This document shows, piece after piece, positions 19,871-27,364 of a stretch of DNA of 46,528 nucleotides. Below the pieces are notes generated by a model that saw only the letters and a list, made by a program, of their open reading frames with translations, made no database searches and had not been told where the DNA came from. The stretch's first letter is position 1. Every line of letters begins with the position of its first letter. The position numbers were made by a program, and so were the translations under genes. The stretch comes from a virus: positions 1-46,528 of the IMG/VR virus record IMGVR_UViG_3300033148_008098; one strand, written 5' to 3'.

Positions 19871-20752
19871 ATGGCTACACTTGAGCTGAGTTGGGCGGAA
19901 GTGATCGAGCGGGCAGAGAAGCTGTCGAGGAGAATACCAGACCACTCGTTCATCTACCCGATCCCTCGTGGGGGTATGTTTGCTGCGCTAGCTATCGCCG
20001 CTGTCGATAGAAGGAGTTGCTTTACGATTGTGGCAAAGAGGGAGCAAGCGACTGCCTATGTGGATGATGTTGTTGATTCGGGGGAAACGCGAAGGCGATA
20101 TGCAGATAAGCCGTTTTACGCTCTCGTGAACAAGCCAGTCGAGGGTATCGGTGAGTGGGTCTCGTTCCCGTGGGAGAGAATAGATGGAGAGGTGGCGGGC
20201 CCTGAGGAGAACATCCGGCGGTTGATTGAGTATATCGGAGACGATCCAAATCGGGAGGGATTGCGGGAGACACCACAGCGAGTGATTCGTAGTTACGATG
20301 AACTCTTCTGTGGCTATTCTCAAGATGCTTCTCGTGTGCTGAAAGTGTTTAATGATGACAGTTGTGATGAGATGGTGGTGGTTAAGGACATCGAGGTATA
20401 CTCGATGTGTGAGCATCACATGCTGCCGTTCTTCGGTCGTTGTCATGTGGCGTACATTCCAGATGGCCGGGTCGTAGGAGTGAGCAAGCTCGTGAGGCTG
20501 GTAGAGATCTACGCTCGTCGCCTCCAAATCCAAGAGCGTTTGTGTGAGCAAGTGACCGAAGCTTTGGACAAACATCTGAAGCCGAAGGGTTCGGCGTGTG
20601 TGATCGAGGCAGTTCACTTCTGCATGACGAGCCGTGGAGTGCAGAAGCAGCACTCGAAAATGATCACGTCGAGCCTTACTGGGGGGTTTCGTGTTGCAGA
20701 AACTAGGATGGAATTGTTTGGCTCTCTGCAGATGGCATCGAGAGTACGATGA
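19871..20752 (+). CDS. folE: Phosphoribosyltransferase-FolE (GTP cyclohydrolase I) fusion
   Basis: Product of 293 residues, ATG 19871. Residues 1-100 are a type I phosphoribosyltransferase: PPi loop PIPRGGM (30-36) and PRPP loop DDVVDSGET (65-73). Residues about 110-293 are GTP cyclohydrolase I with REGLRETPQRV, zinc ligands Cys180, His183 and Cys251, the SKLVRLVEIYARRLQIQERL helix and the C-terminal SRGVQKQHSKMITS block. FolE makes dihydroneopterin triphosphate from GTP, the first step to preQ0. The fused transferase could salvage a purine or deazapurine base. No linker is obvious, so both domains were read as a single frame. It overlaps dpdA. Confidence 0.9.
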   Translation: MATLELSWAEVIERAEKLSRRIPDHSFIYPIPRGGMFAALAIAAVDRRSCFTIVAKREQATAYVDDVVDSGETRRRYADKPFYALVNKPVEGIGEWVSFPWERIDGEVAGPEENIRRLIEYIGDDPNREGLRETPQRVIRSYDELFCGYSQDASRVLKVFNDDSCDEMVVVKDIEVYSMCEHHMLPFFGRCHVAYIPDGRVVGVSKLVRLVEIYARRLQIQERLCEQVTEALDKHLKPKGSACVIEAVHFCMTSRGVQKQHSKMITSSLTGGFRVAETRMELFGSLQMASRVR

Positions 20753-21867
20753 GTTTGATTTTGGATAGTGGCGCTTATTCAGCATGGACGAGTGGGACCG
20801 AGATTTCGCTGGATGACTACATTTGTTTCTGCAAAGATCATCCTGAAATAAGCTACTATGTCTCTCTCGATGTCATCTCTGGCAAGCCTACGGATCGTAA
20901 AGTCAGACGAGAAGTAGTGGAGGAAGGAAGCGATCGGAGCTGGAAGAACTACCAGAGAATGATTCGGGAGCTTCCTTTTGAGAAAGTGATCCCTGTTTTT
21001 CATCAAATCGATTCTCTACGCTGGTTGGATCGCTATCTGGGGTTTGGCGTGCCTTATCTTGGGATAAGCCCTAACCAACGGTTCAGTTCGAAGCTTCGGC
21101 TAGATTGGTTGTTGTATACGGTGAAGCCTCGACTCCCATCAGCACTGAAGACGCATGGATTTGGATTCACTTCACTTGATATGTTGGCTTTGGGATGGAC
21201 GTCAGTGGATTCTGCCCGTTGGATACATATGGGTGCTATGGGATCGATACTAGTACCGAAGAGGACGAGAGGACAATGGGATTTCTTGAAGACACCGACG
21301 CAAGTGGCCGTTACGAGTAATCAAAGCAGGGGATTTACTGGAGCGGCGTTGTTTGATGGGGCGTTGTACAGCGTGGCGGATACGAGATATCCTCACTATT
21401 CGAGCTTGACCCCTTTAGTGCGAGCTGAGTTTGATGAGTGGTTGCTGGAGAACAATATGTCACTTGGGGATTTCGAGATTGTGGAGGTTCCTGATAATTA
21501 CAAGCTCATACGAAAGCGGGGTGGTTGGAGTGAATGCTTCGTGGGTCCGAGGACGATAGTTCGGCCGACGAAGGCTGGTGTTGTGTCGAATCATCTTTGT
21601 CGAAAGTGGATGAACATGATGTTCACGATTAGGCTAGCGGAAGTAATTCCTGTAGAGAAGCTGTACTTCGCTGGGCATACTGGGTACTTTTCTTCGAGGA
21701 GATTTGAAGAGCACATGCCGAATCGGTTGCTATCGTATTTCTACTGGCTCAGGCGAGGTTCGGAAATCAGCAAGACGTTTGAGTATCATTTTGCTCGAAT
21801 GCGAGAGGAGCAAGCAGATGTTGGTTCTCAGCCGGAAGAAGAACGAAAGTATCGTCATCAACGATGA
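20749..21867 (+). CDS. dpdA: DpdA-like DNA guanine transglycosylase
   Basis: Product of 372 residues, ATG 20749 overlapping the folE TGA. The start LILDSGAYSAW is the TGT-fold substrate-loop motif, with SLDVISG and GISPNQRFSS further on, as in phage DpdA relatives of tRNA-guanine transglycosylase. The zinc CxCxxC of bacterial Tgt is not seen. DpdA exchanges guanine in DNA for preQ0. As the last gene of the preQ0 operon it is the step that moves the base into phage DNA and probably protects it from host nucleases. Confidence 0.85.
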   Translation: MSLILDSGAYSAWTSGTEISLDDYICFCKDHPEISYYVSLDVISGKPTDRKVRREVVEEGSDRSWKNYQRMIRELPFEKVIPVFHQIDSLRWLDRYLGFGVPYLGISPNQRFSSKLRLDWLLYTVKPRLPSALKTHGFGFTSLDMLALGWTSVDSARWIHMGAMGSILVPKRTRGQWDFLKTPTQVAVTSNQSRGFTGAALFDGALYSVADTRYPHYSSLTPLVRAEFDEWLLENNMSLGDFEIVEVPDNYKLIRKRGGWSECFVGPRTIVRPTKAGVVSNHLCRKWMNMMFTIRLAEVIPVEKLYFAGHTGYFSSRRFEEHMPNRLLSYFYWLRRGSEISKTFEYHFARMREEQADVGSQPEEERKYRHQR

Positions 21868-22000
21868 CATCACGATCGTCGTGGTGGAGATTCGGGGGGA
21901 CAAGGTGCGTCTCGGGGTCGAGGCTCCGAAGGAGGTGCCCGTCCATCGGAAAGAGGTTTTTGATGCCATCCGTCATCAGGAGGGAGGTTTGGGTCGATGA
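21818..22000 (+). CDS. csrA: CsrA/RsmA translational regulator
   Basis: Product of 60 residues, ATG 21818 within the end of dpdA in another frame, behind GAGAGGAG. MLVLSRKKNESIVIND, the strand VVVEIRGDKVRLGVEAP and the VPVHRKEVFDAI helix match CsrA throughout. CsrA dimers bind GGA motifs in leaders and block or stabilise mRNAs. A phage copy could redirect host metabolism or time phage genes with GGAG leaders. The stop overlaps the clamp gene. Confidence 0.95.
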   Translation: MLVLSRKKNESIVINDDITIVVVEIRGDKVRLGVEAPKEVPVHRKEVFDAIRHQEGGLGR

Positions 22001-23040
22001 TTATGCTAAAGCGGGATGAGTTACTCAAGAGTTTGGCGGCGGTTGAGGCCGGGCTTTCGACTCGGGACATCATTGAGCAGTCTTCTTGCTATGTGTTTCA
22101 AGGCGGGAGGGTTTGGACATTCAACGATGATGTGGCATGCAGTGCTAGTATTCCCTCTGTGATGGAGGGGATGGAGTGTGCCGTGCCGGCCATTGAACTC
22201 CGCAGTTTGCTGCTCAAGCTCGACGACGAGAACATTGATGTTAGTCTTGAAGGTGGTGGCTCGGCGGACATAGGACAGCTCGTTTTGAAGACGAAGCGGC
22301 GTCGAGCGGGGTTGAGAGTCCAGACGCAGATAATCTTACCGGTGGGAGAGGTTGGTCTGCCGGATTCATGGGATAATATGCCGGACGGATTGCTGGAAGC
22401 GATTGAGACCGTTCAGGGCTGTGCTAGTGGAGATGAATCGGCGTTTGTGCTGACTTGTTTGCATTTGACTCCAGCAGGGATCGAGGCGAGTGATTGCTTC
22501 CAAGCTATCCGGTATCGTTTGAAGACTGGTCTAGAGGGACCTGTATTGGCGAAGCGAGATGAGTTGGTGAAGATTTCCAAGTTGGGGGTGGAAGAATGGG
22601 CTGTGACGGATTCATGGATTCACTTCCGCAATTCGGCCGGTTTGGTGGCGAGCTGTCGTCGATGGGATGAGAGGTTCCCGAATCTGTCGCCATTCTTTGA
22701 AGTCAGTGGACAAGAGACTTCTTTGCCTAAGAGCCTCGTTGAAGCGGCAAACAAGGCAGAGGTTTTCGTTGATTCCAAGCAAGATCTGGCGGGATTGGTG
22801 GTGGATTTGAACTCCTCCCGTTTGTTGCTGCGTGGAGAAGGTCCTCTGGGATGGTATGAAGAGCGGCAGAGGACGAGCTATTCTGGTGAGCCGTTGCAGT
22901 TCCGGATTGCTCCGCGATTGCTGCGAGAAGTTTGTGGACGATCTGAGCAATGCGTGATCGGACGGGACAAGTTGTATGTAAGCGGGGATCGGTTTGTGTA
23001 TGTGAGCTGTCTAGTTGTCGAAGAGGAGAAGTTGGATTGA
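21997..23040 (+). CDS. dnaN: Sliding clamp (DnaN-like)
   Basis: Product of 347 residues, ATG 21997 in ATGATTATG overlapping csrA's TGA. The N-terminal part resembles the beta-clamp fold (MLKRDELLKSLAAVEAGLS, then a strand with GGRVWTFNDDVACSA); three similar segments of about 110 residues can be followed. Together with the clamp loader at 28327 and the polymerase at 24559 it forms a processive replisome. Sequence similarity is weak, so the call relies on pattern and context. Confidence 0.75.
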   Translation: MIMLKRDELLKSLAAVEAGLSTRDIIEQSSCYVFQGGRVWTFNDDVACSASIPSVMEGMECAVPAIELRSLLLKLDDENIDVSLEGGGSADIGQLVLKTKRRRAGLRVQTQIILPVGEVGLPDSWDNMPDGLLEAIETVQGCASGDESAFVLTCLHLTPAGIEASDCFQAIRYRLKTGLEGPVLAKRDELVKISKLGVEEWAVTDSWIHFRNSAGLVASCRRWDERFPNLSPFFEVSGQETSLPKSLVEAANKAEVFVDSKQDLAGLVVDLNSSRLLLRGEGPLGWYEERQRTSYSGEPLQFRIAPRLLREVCGRSEQCVIGRDKLYVSGDRFVYVSCLVVEEEKLD

Positions 23041-24251
23041 TGCCATTGTTCTCGTCTTCCGTTCTGGGCTCGGAGCCTATCGATCCGCGGTTGGCTCGTT
23101 GTGGGAGATGCGGACTCCACGCCGGTTGCCGATCGCCGAAGATGTCTGTCACTGGCGAGGGGAGGATGGGTGTGTTGGTGGTGGCCGAAGCGCCAGGGCG
23201 GGAGGAGGATAAGCGAAACACCCAGTTAATCGGACCTGCCGGTCAGACACTCCGACGTTATCTGAGAGAGTTGGATGTGGATTTGGACCGAGATTGTTGG
23301 AAAACGAACGCCGTGATTTGCTATCCAGGTCGCAATCCGACGGCGGAGGAAGTGCGAGCTTGTCGGCCTAACTTGTTGAGGGATATTCGCGAGTTGGAAC
23401 CGAGGATGATCCTACTGCTCGGTGGTTCGGCGGTATCTTCGTTGATCGGATGGCTGTGGCGAGAAAATCCGGGCAAGGTGGGACGGTGGGTGGGGTGGAG
23501 GATACCGAGCCAGCGACTCAATGCTTGGGTGTGTCCAACTTACCATCCATCTTACGTGATGCGTACTGAGAATACTGGTGAGTGGACAAAAGACAGAGAG
23601 CGGATGCGAGTTGTCTCCGTCATGTTTCGTGAGCATCTGCGACGAGCGTTCGAGTTGAAGGGAAGACCGTGGTCGGAGCGACCGAAGTTTGAGAAGCGAG
23701 TGCGGATGTTACTGACTGTTGAAGAGGCGGTGAGAGCCGTAGATTCGTTTCCCTGCGGTAAACTCGACGTTCCGGTGGCTTTCGATTTTGAGACGAACAT
23801 GCTCAAGCCGGATTCTGAGCAGGCTGAGATAGTTTCCTGCTCGATGTCGAATGGTGTAGAGACGATAGCTTTTATGTTGCATGGGGCTGTGTCCGATGCA
23901 TTCAAGAGGTTTCTCCGCTCTTCGGTGCCGAAGATTGCTCACAATGCAAAGTTCGAGGACCGCTGGAGCCGTCGGGTGTTGAAGACTCCGGTGAGACGTT
24001 GGCACTGGTGCACGATGCAGGCGGCCCATGTGCTTGACAATCGGCGGGGGATTTCGGGGTTGAAGTTCCAGGCGTTCGTTCGCCTTGGGCAGGAAGCATA
24101 CGACGATCATGTGGCTCCGTATCTGGAGGGCAGTTCCAATCTGCCGAATCGGATTCGACAGCTCGATGTGCGGGATTTGCTCTTGTACAACGGACTGGAT
24201 TCGCTGCTGGCTTGGCGTTTGTATCGTAAGCAAGAGGAGGACTTCCGATGA
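23040..24251 (+). CDS. Uracil-DNA glycosylase (family 4) fused to 3'-5' exonuclease
   Basis: Product of 403 residues, ATG 23040 (TGATG with the clamp). Residues 20-200 are a family 4 UDG: CGRCGLHAGC (Cys21, 24, 30) for an Fe-S site, VVAEAPGREED, the GPAGQTLRRYL loop, VICYPGRNPT and HPSY. Residues about 245-400 are a DnaQ-like exonuclease: FDFETNM (Asp249, Glu251), AHNAKFEDRW, and YNGLDSLLAWRLY. SPO1-type polymerases carry a UDG-like N-domain followed by exonuclease and polymerase; here the polymerase is in a separate gene. The two enzymes together would remove uracil or errors at the fork. Confidence 0.85.
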   Translation: MPLFSSSVLGSEPIDPRLARCGRCGLHAGCRSPKMSVTGEGRMGVLVVAEAPGREEDKRNTQLIGPAGQTLRRYLRELDVDLDRDCWKTNAVICYPGRNPTAEEVRACRPNLLRDIRELEPRMILLLGGSAVSSLIGWLWRENPGKVGRWVGWRIPSQRLNAWVCPTYHPSYVMRTENTGEWTKDRERMRVVSVMFREHLRRAFELKGRPWSERPKFEKRVRMLLTVEEAVRAVDSFPCGKLDVPVAFDFETNMLKPDSEQAEIVSCSMSNGVETIAFMLHGAVSDAFKRFLRSSVPKIAHNAKFEDRWSRRVLKTPVRRWHWCTMQAAHVLDNRRGISGLKFQAFVRLGQEAYDDHVAPYLEGSSNLPNRIRQLDVRDLLLYNGLDSLLAWRLYRKQEEDFR

Positions 24252-24397
24252 AAGATTGCTTTTCGCCGAAGTGTTTGGCGTTCTGGCAACCGACTGCGGA
24301 CAAGAAGTACACACCCGAACGTCCATCGTTGTATGTTCTCCGTCTTCGGAGCGGCCCGAGGCGCAGAGTTACGACTAGGAAGAGAGTGGGGAGGTGA
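24248..24397 (+). CDS. 49-residue basic peptide between exonuclease and polymerase
   Basis: ATG 24248 (ATGA with the exonuclease stop) opens a 50-codon frame to TGA 24395-24397. The product starts MKDCFSPKCLAFWQP and ends in a basic Arg-rich tail (RRRVTTRKRVGR). A CFSPKC motif could hold half of a metal site. It was too small for the length filters. Its ATGA coupling and position make a real gene likely; function unknown, perhaps a polymerase accessory. Confidence 0.5.
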   Translation: MKDCFSPKCLAFWQPTADKKYTPERPSLYVLRLRSGPRRRVTTRKRVGR

Positions 24398-24400
24398 TGG

Positions 24401-24562
24401 ATGAAAGATCTGAGGCAGCGGGTCTGTTTGAAGTGTGGGAAGAAGTTTCCCAGTAGGGGACCTGGCAATAGGATATGCAAGGGGTGCAAGTCAAAGAATC
24501 GAAATGCGTACGTGCCGGTAAAAGCCAGTGGGGTGATGCGAGCGATAGAGAAGAGGACATGA
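24401..24562 (+). CDS. 53-residue zinc-finger protein before the polymerase
   Basis: ATG 24401, with GGGGAGG upstream, opens a 54-codon frame to TGA 24560-24562, which overlaps the polymerase ATG (24559). The product has CLKCGKKFPS, then a GPGNRICKGCK loop: two CxxC pairs, a typical small phage zinc finger, with a basic tail. It sits between the 3'-5' exonuclease and polymerase genes, so it may be a linker or clamp-like accessory. Such peptides are often missed in annotations. Confidence 0.65.
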   Translation: MKDLRQRVCLKCGKKFPSRGPGNRICKGCKSKNRNAYVPVKASGVMRAIEKRT

Positions 24563-25956
24563 AGGCTATTCGGGAGGATGCACGGAGATTGATGCTTGAT
24601 GGGGCTCTTGCCTTGTCTCGCGTTGAGGAGAGCGGTATTCGGATCGATGTAGATCTGCTAGATCGAACGATAGCAAAGGTTAGTCGCCGTATCGAGGCTC
24701 TGACCGAAAGGCTGAAAGACGGTGAAGAGTGGGCAGAGTGGCGTCGAGCGTTTGGCTTGAAGGCATCGTTGGGTTCTCGTTTGCAGTTGAGTAAGGTGTT
24801 GAAGCGGATGGGGCATGAGTTGTCTGGTGAGAAGACTCGATCGGGTAGTCGGGAGAAGACAGACAAGCTATCGTTGGAGAGGTTGGATATACCTTTTGTG
24901 CGAGACTATCTGGAGGTGGAGAAGCTGAAGAAGCTGCATGGCACGTATCTTCTCGGCGTTCGTCGGGAGGTGGTGGATGGGTTGCTTCGACCGTTCTTCA
25001 ATCTTCACACGGTGGTCACTTATCGTTCGAGTTCCGATCGTCCGAACTTCCAGAACGTTCCGATACGGGACAAGATGATTGGCAAGTTGATTCGGCAATG
25101 CTTCGTTCCTCGGAAGGGGCATGTCTTGGTGGAGGTAGATTTCAAGCAACTCGAAGTGTCGATCAGCACGGCTTACCACCGTGATCCGAGGATGATCGAA
25201 TATCTGGAAACGGGTTACGATTTTCACCGATCTTTGGCTGCTGAGCTGTACATGCTTGAAGAGGGTGAAGTCAGTGCGGATGTTCGGTACTGTGCTAAGA
25301 ACAGATTTGTCTTTCCAGAATTCTACGGAAGCTATTTTGCTCAGTGTGCCTTGAGTTTGTGGGAGGCGATAGACTCGATGGAATTGAGGACGGTTGGAGG
25401 GAGGCCGTTGAAGGAGCACTTGGCCGAGCAGGGGATTGTCAGATTGGGGGAGACCAGATCTGATTGGCGCAAAGGGCGGATTGAAACTGAAGGCGGTACT
25501 TTTACGGGTCATGTTCGCGAAGTGGAGCGGGTGTTTTGGAGTGAGCGGTTTCCGATCTATGCCGAATGGAAGGAACGATGGTGGCAGAAGTATTTGAAGC
25601 GGGGTTGGTTTGAACTGCTGACCGGCTTTCGGGAGGACGGGCTTTACAAGCGGAACGATGTGATCAACCATCCTGTGCAGGGATCTGCTTTTCATGTTCT
25701 GTTGTGGAGTTTGGTGGAGATGGTCAAGTGGTTGTCAAAGAATAAGATGCGTTCGATGGTCGTGGGGCAGATCCATGATAGTATGTTGTGTGACGTGCAT
25801 CGAAGTGAGTTGGACGACTTCTTGGTGAAAGTACGAGAGATAACGTCTGTTCGGTTGCGGGAGGCATGGCAATGGATAGTCGTTCCCCTCACTGTGGACG
25901 TAGCGATTGCTGAGGAGAACTGGTTTGAGAAGAGGAGTGTAGAGGTTGAGATATGA
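24559..25956 (+). CDS. polA: DNA polymerase, family A (polymerase domain only)
   Basis: Product of 465 residues, ATG 24559. Motif A is VDFKQLEVS (Asp194), the O-helix is RYCAKNRFVFPEFYG and motif C is QIHDSML (His406, Asp407). The usual Pol I order, thumb then palm/fingers, is visible. No exonuclease residues are present; that domain is in the UDG fusion at 23040. The O-helix has one extra residue compared with E. coli Pol I, so the Phe/Tyr sugar-selection position cannot be assigned safely. It is probably the main phage replicase, working with clamp and loader. Confidence 0.9.
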   Translation: MKAIREDARRLMLDGALALSRVEESGIRIDVDLLDRTIAKVSRRIEALTERLKDGEEWAEWRRAFGLKASLGSRLQLSKVLKRMGHELSGEKTRSGSREKTDKLSLERLDIPFVRDYLEVEKLKKLHGTYLLGVRREVVDGLLRPFFNLHTVVTYRSSSDRPNFQNVPIRDKMIGKLIRQCFVPRKGHVLVEVDFKQLEVSISTAYHRDPRMIEYLETGYDFHRSLAAELYMLEEGEVSADVRYCAKNRFVFPEFYGSYFAQCALSLWEAIDSMELRTVGGRPLKEHLAEQGIVRLGETRSDWRKGRIETEGGTFTGHVREVERVFWSERFPIYAEWKERWWQKYLKRGWFELLTGFREDGLYKRNDVINHPVQGSAFHVLLWSLVEMVKWLSKNKMRSMVVGQIHDSMLCDVHRSELDDFLVKVREITSVRLREAWQWIVVPLTVDVAIAEENWFEKRSVEVEI

Positions 25957-25994
25957 GTGGGACTCAACGCCGAGAATTAGGAGGAGGAGGATGA

Positions 25995-27362
25995 TTGTTG
26001 AGTGAGTCGAACGGAGATTATGCTGCATTCTTGGCGAGGAAAGCCCAGATGCGGGCGGATTGCGGGTTTGAGCCTTTGTGGATGCCGGATTTTTTGTTTG
26101 GCTTTCAGCAGGTACTCACTGAGTGGGCCTTGCGGAAGGGGCGGGGAGCGATCTTCGCCGACTGTGGGCTGGGAAAGACTCCGATGTCACTCGTTTGGGC
26201 GGAGAATGTTGTCAGGAAGACGAATCGTCCAGTGTTAATCCTGACGCCGTTAGCCGTTGCTCGTCAGTTCGTTCGGGAGGGAGAGAAGTTCGGCATCGAG
26301 GTGAAGCTGGCTAGGGACGGCAGGGTGAGGAAGGGGATCAATGTAGTTAACTATCAGATGCTTCACCACTTCGAGCCGAGGGACTTTGCGGGGCTGGTGT
26401 GTGACGAGTCGGGAGTGTTGAAACACCACGACGCAAAGACTCGCAGAGAGGTGTCGGAGTTTGCTTTGAAGGTGAGGTATCGACTGCTAGGTACGGCGAC
26501 ACCAGCTCCGAACGATTATATGGAGTTGGGCAATTCGTCCGAAGTGCTTGGTGTGATGGGCTATTCTCAGATGTTGGCCATGTTTTTCGTGAATGATGGT
26601 GACACGACGCAGAAGTGGCGGTTGAGGGGACATGCCAGAAAGAAGTTTTGGCAGTGGCTCTCGGGTTGGGCTAGGGCTGTTCGGAAACCGAGTGATCTTG
26701 GATTTGAAGATGGCGAGTTCGTATTGCCGAAGCTGATTGTCAAGGAACACTTTGTGCCCAGTGGAAGAAAGCCAAAGGGGTTGTTGGTGTTGCCGGCAGC
26801 CAACTGGGCGGAGCAGAGAGCTGAAAGAAATGCTACAGTAAGGGAGAGGTGCGAAAAGGTGGCTGAGCTGGCCCCGACGGATCGACCGTACATTGCGTGG
26901 TGTCACTTGAATGCTGAGGGAGATTTGTTGGAGCGATTGATCCCGGATGCAGTGCAAGTAGCTGGGAGCGACGAGGATTCTAGGAAGGAGGCAGTGCTGA
27001 ACGACTTTGCTATGGGCAACGTTCGCGTGCTGGTGACGAAGCCGAAGATCGGAGGCTTTGGATTGAATTTTCAGCATTGCTCTGACTTGAGTTACTTTCC
27101 GAGCTATTCATGGGAGCAATGGTACCAAGTTGTGCGTCGGTGTTGGCGGTTTGGGCAACGGCAGGAGGTGAAGGTCAGCATCGTTGCAACGGAATCCGAG
27201 TCCAAAGTGAGCGAGGCTATGTGGAGGAAGGAAAGGCAGGCAGTAGTTTTCTACGATTCGATAATAAGGGAAATGAATAAGTTTCAAGCAGTGGATCGAA
27301 AGACGGCGATTCGGAGAGATGTGGTGAAGGTGTGCGTGCCTGCATGGCTGGGAGAGGGATAA
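25995..27362 (+). CDS. SNF2-family DNA helicase/translocase (second copy)
   Basis: Product of 455 residues with a TTG start (25995) five bases after GGAGGAGG; the only nearby ATG (25991) is closed by an early stop. Motif I is DCGLGKT (56-62) and motif II is DES (137-139), followed by GTATPAPNDY; motif V/VI reads GGFGLNFQHC and VVRRCWRFGQ. It differs clearly from the copy at 9115 (motif II DECH there, DES here), so the two are not a recent duplication. SNF2 proteins of this type are common in phage replication modules. Confidence 0.85.
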   Translation: MLSESNGDYAAFLARKAQMRADCGFEPLWMPDFLFGFQQVLTEWALRKGRGAIFADCGLGKTPMSLVWAENVVRKTNRPVLILTPLAVARQFVREGEKFGIEVKLARDGRVRKGINVVNYQMLHHFEPRDFAGLVCDESGVLKHHDAKTRREVSEFALKVRYRLLGTATPAPNDYMELGNSSEVLGVMGYSQMLAMFFVNDGDTTQKWRLRGHARKKFWQWLSGWARAVRKPSDLGFEDGEFVLPKLIVKEHFVPSGRKPKGLLVLPAANWAEQRAERNATVRERCEKVAELAPTDRPYIAWCHLNAEGDLLERLIPDAVQVAGSDEDSRKEAVLNDFAMGNVRVLVTKPKIGGFGLNFQHCSDLSYFPSYSWEQWYQVVRRCWRFGQRQEVKVSIVATESESKVSEAMWRKERQAVVFYDSIIREMNKFQAVDRKTAIRRDVVKVCVPAWLGEG

Positions 27363-27364
27363 TC

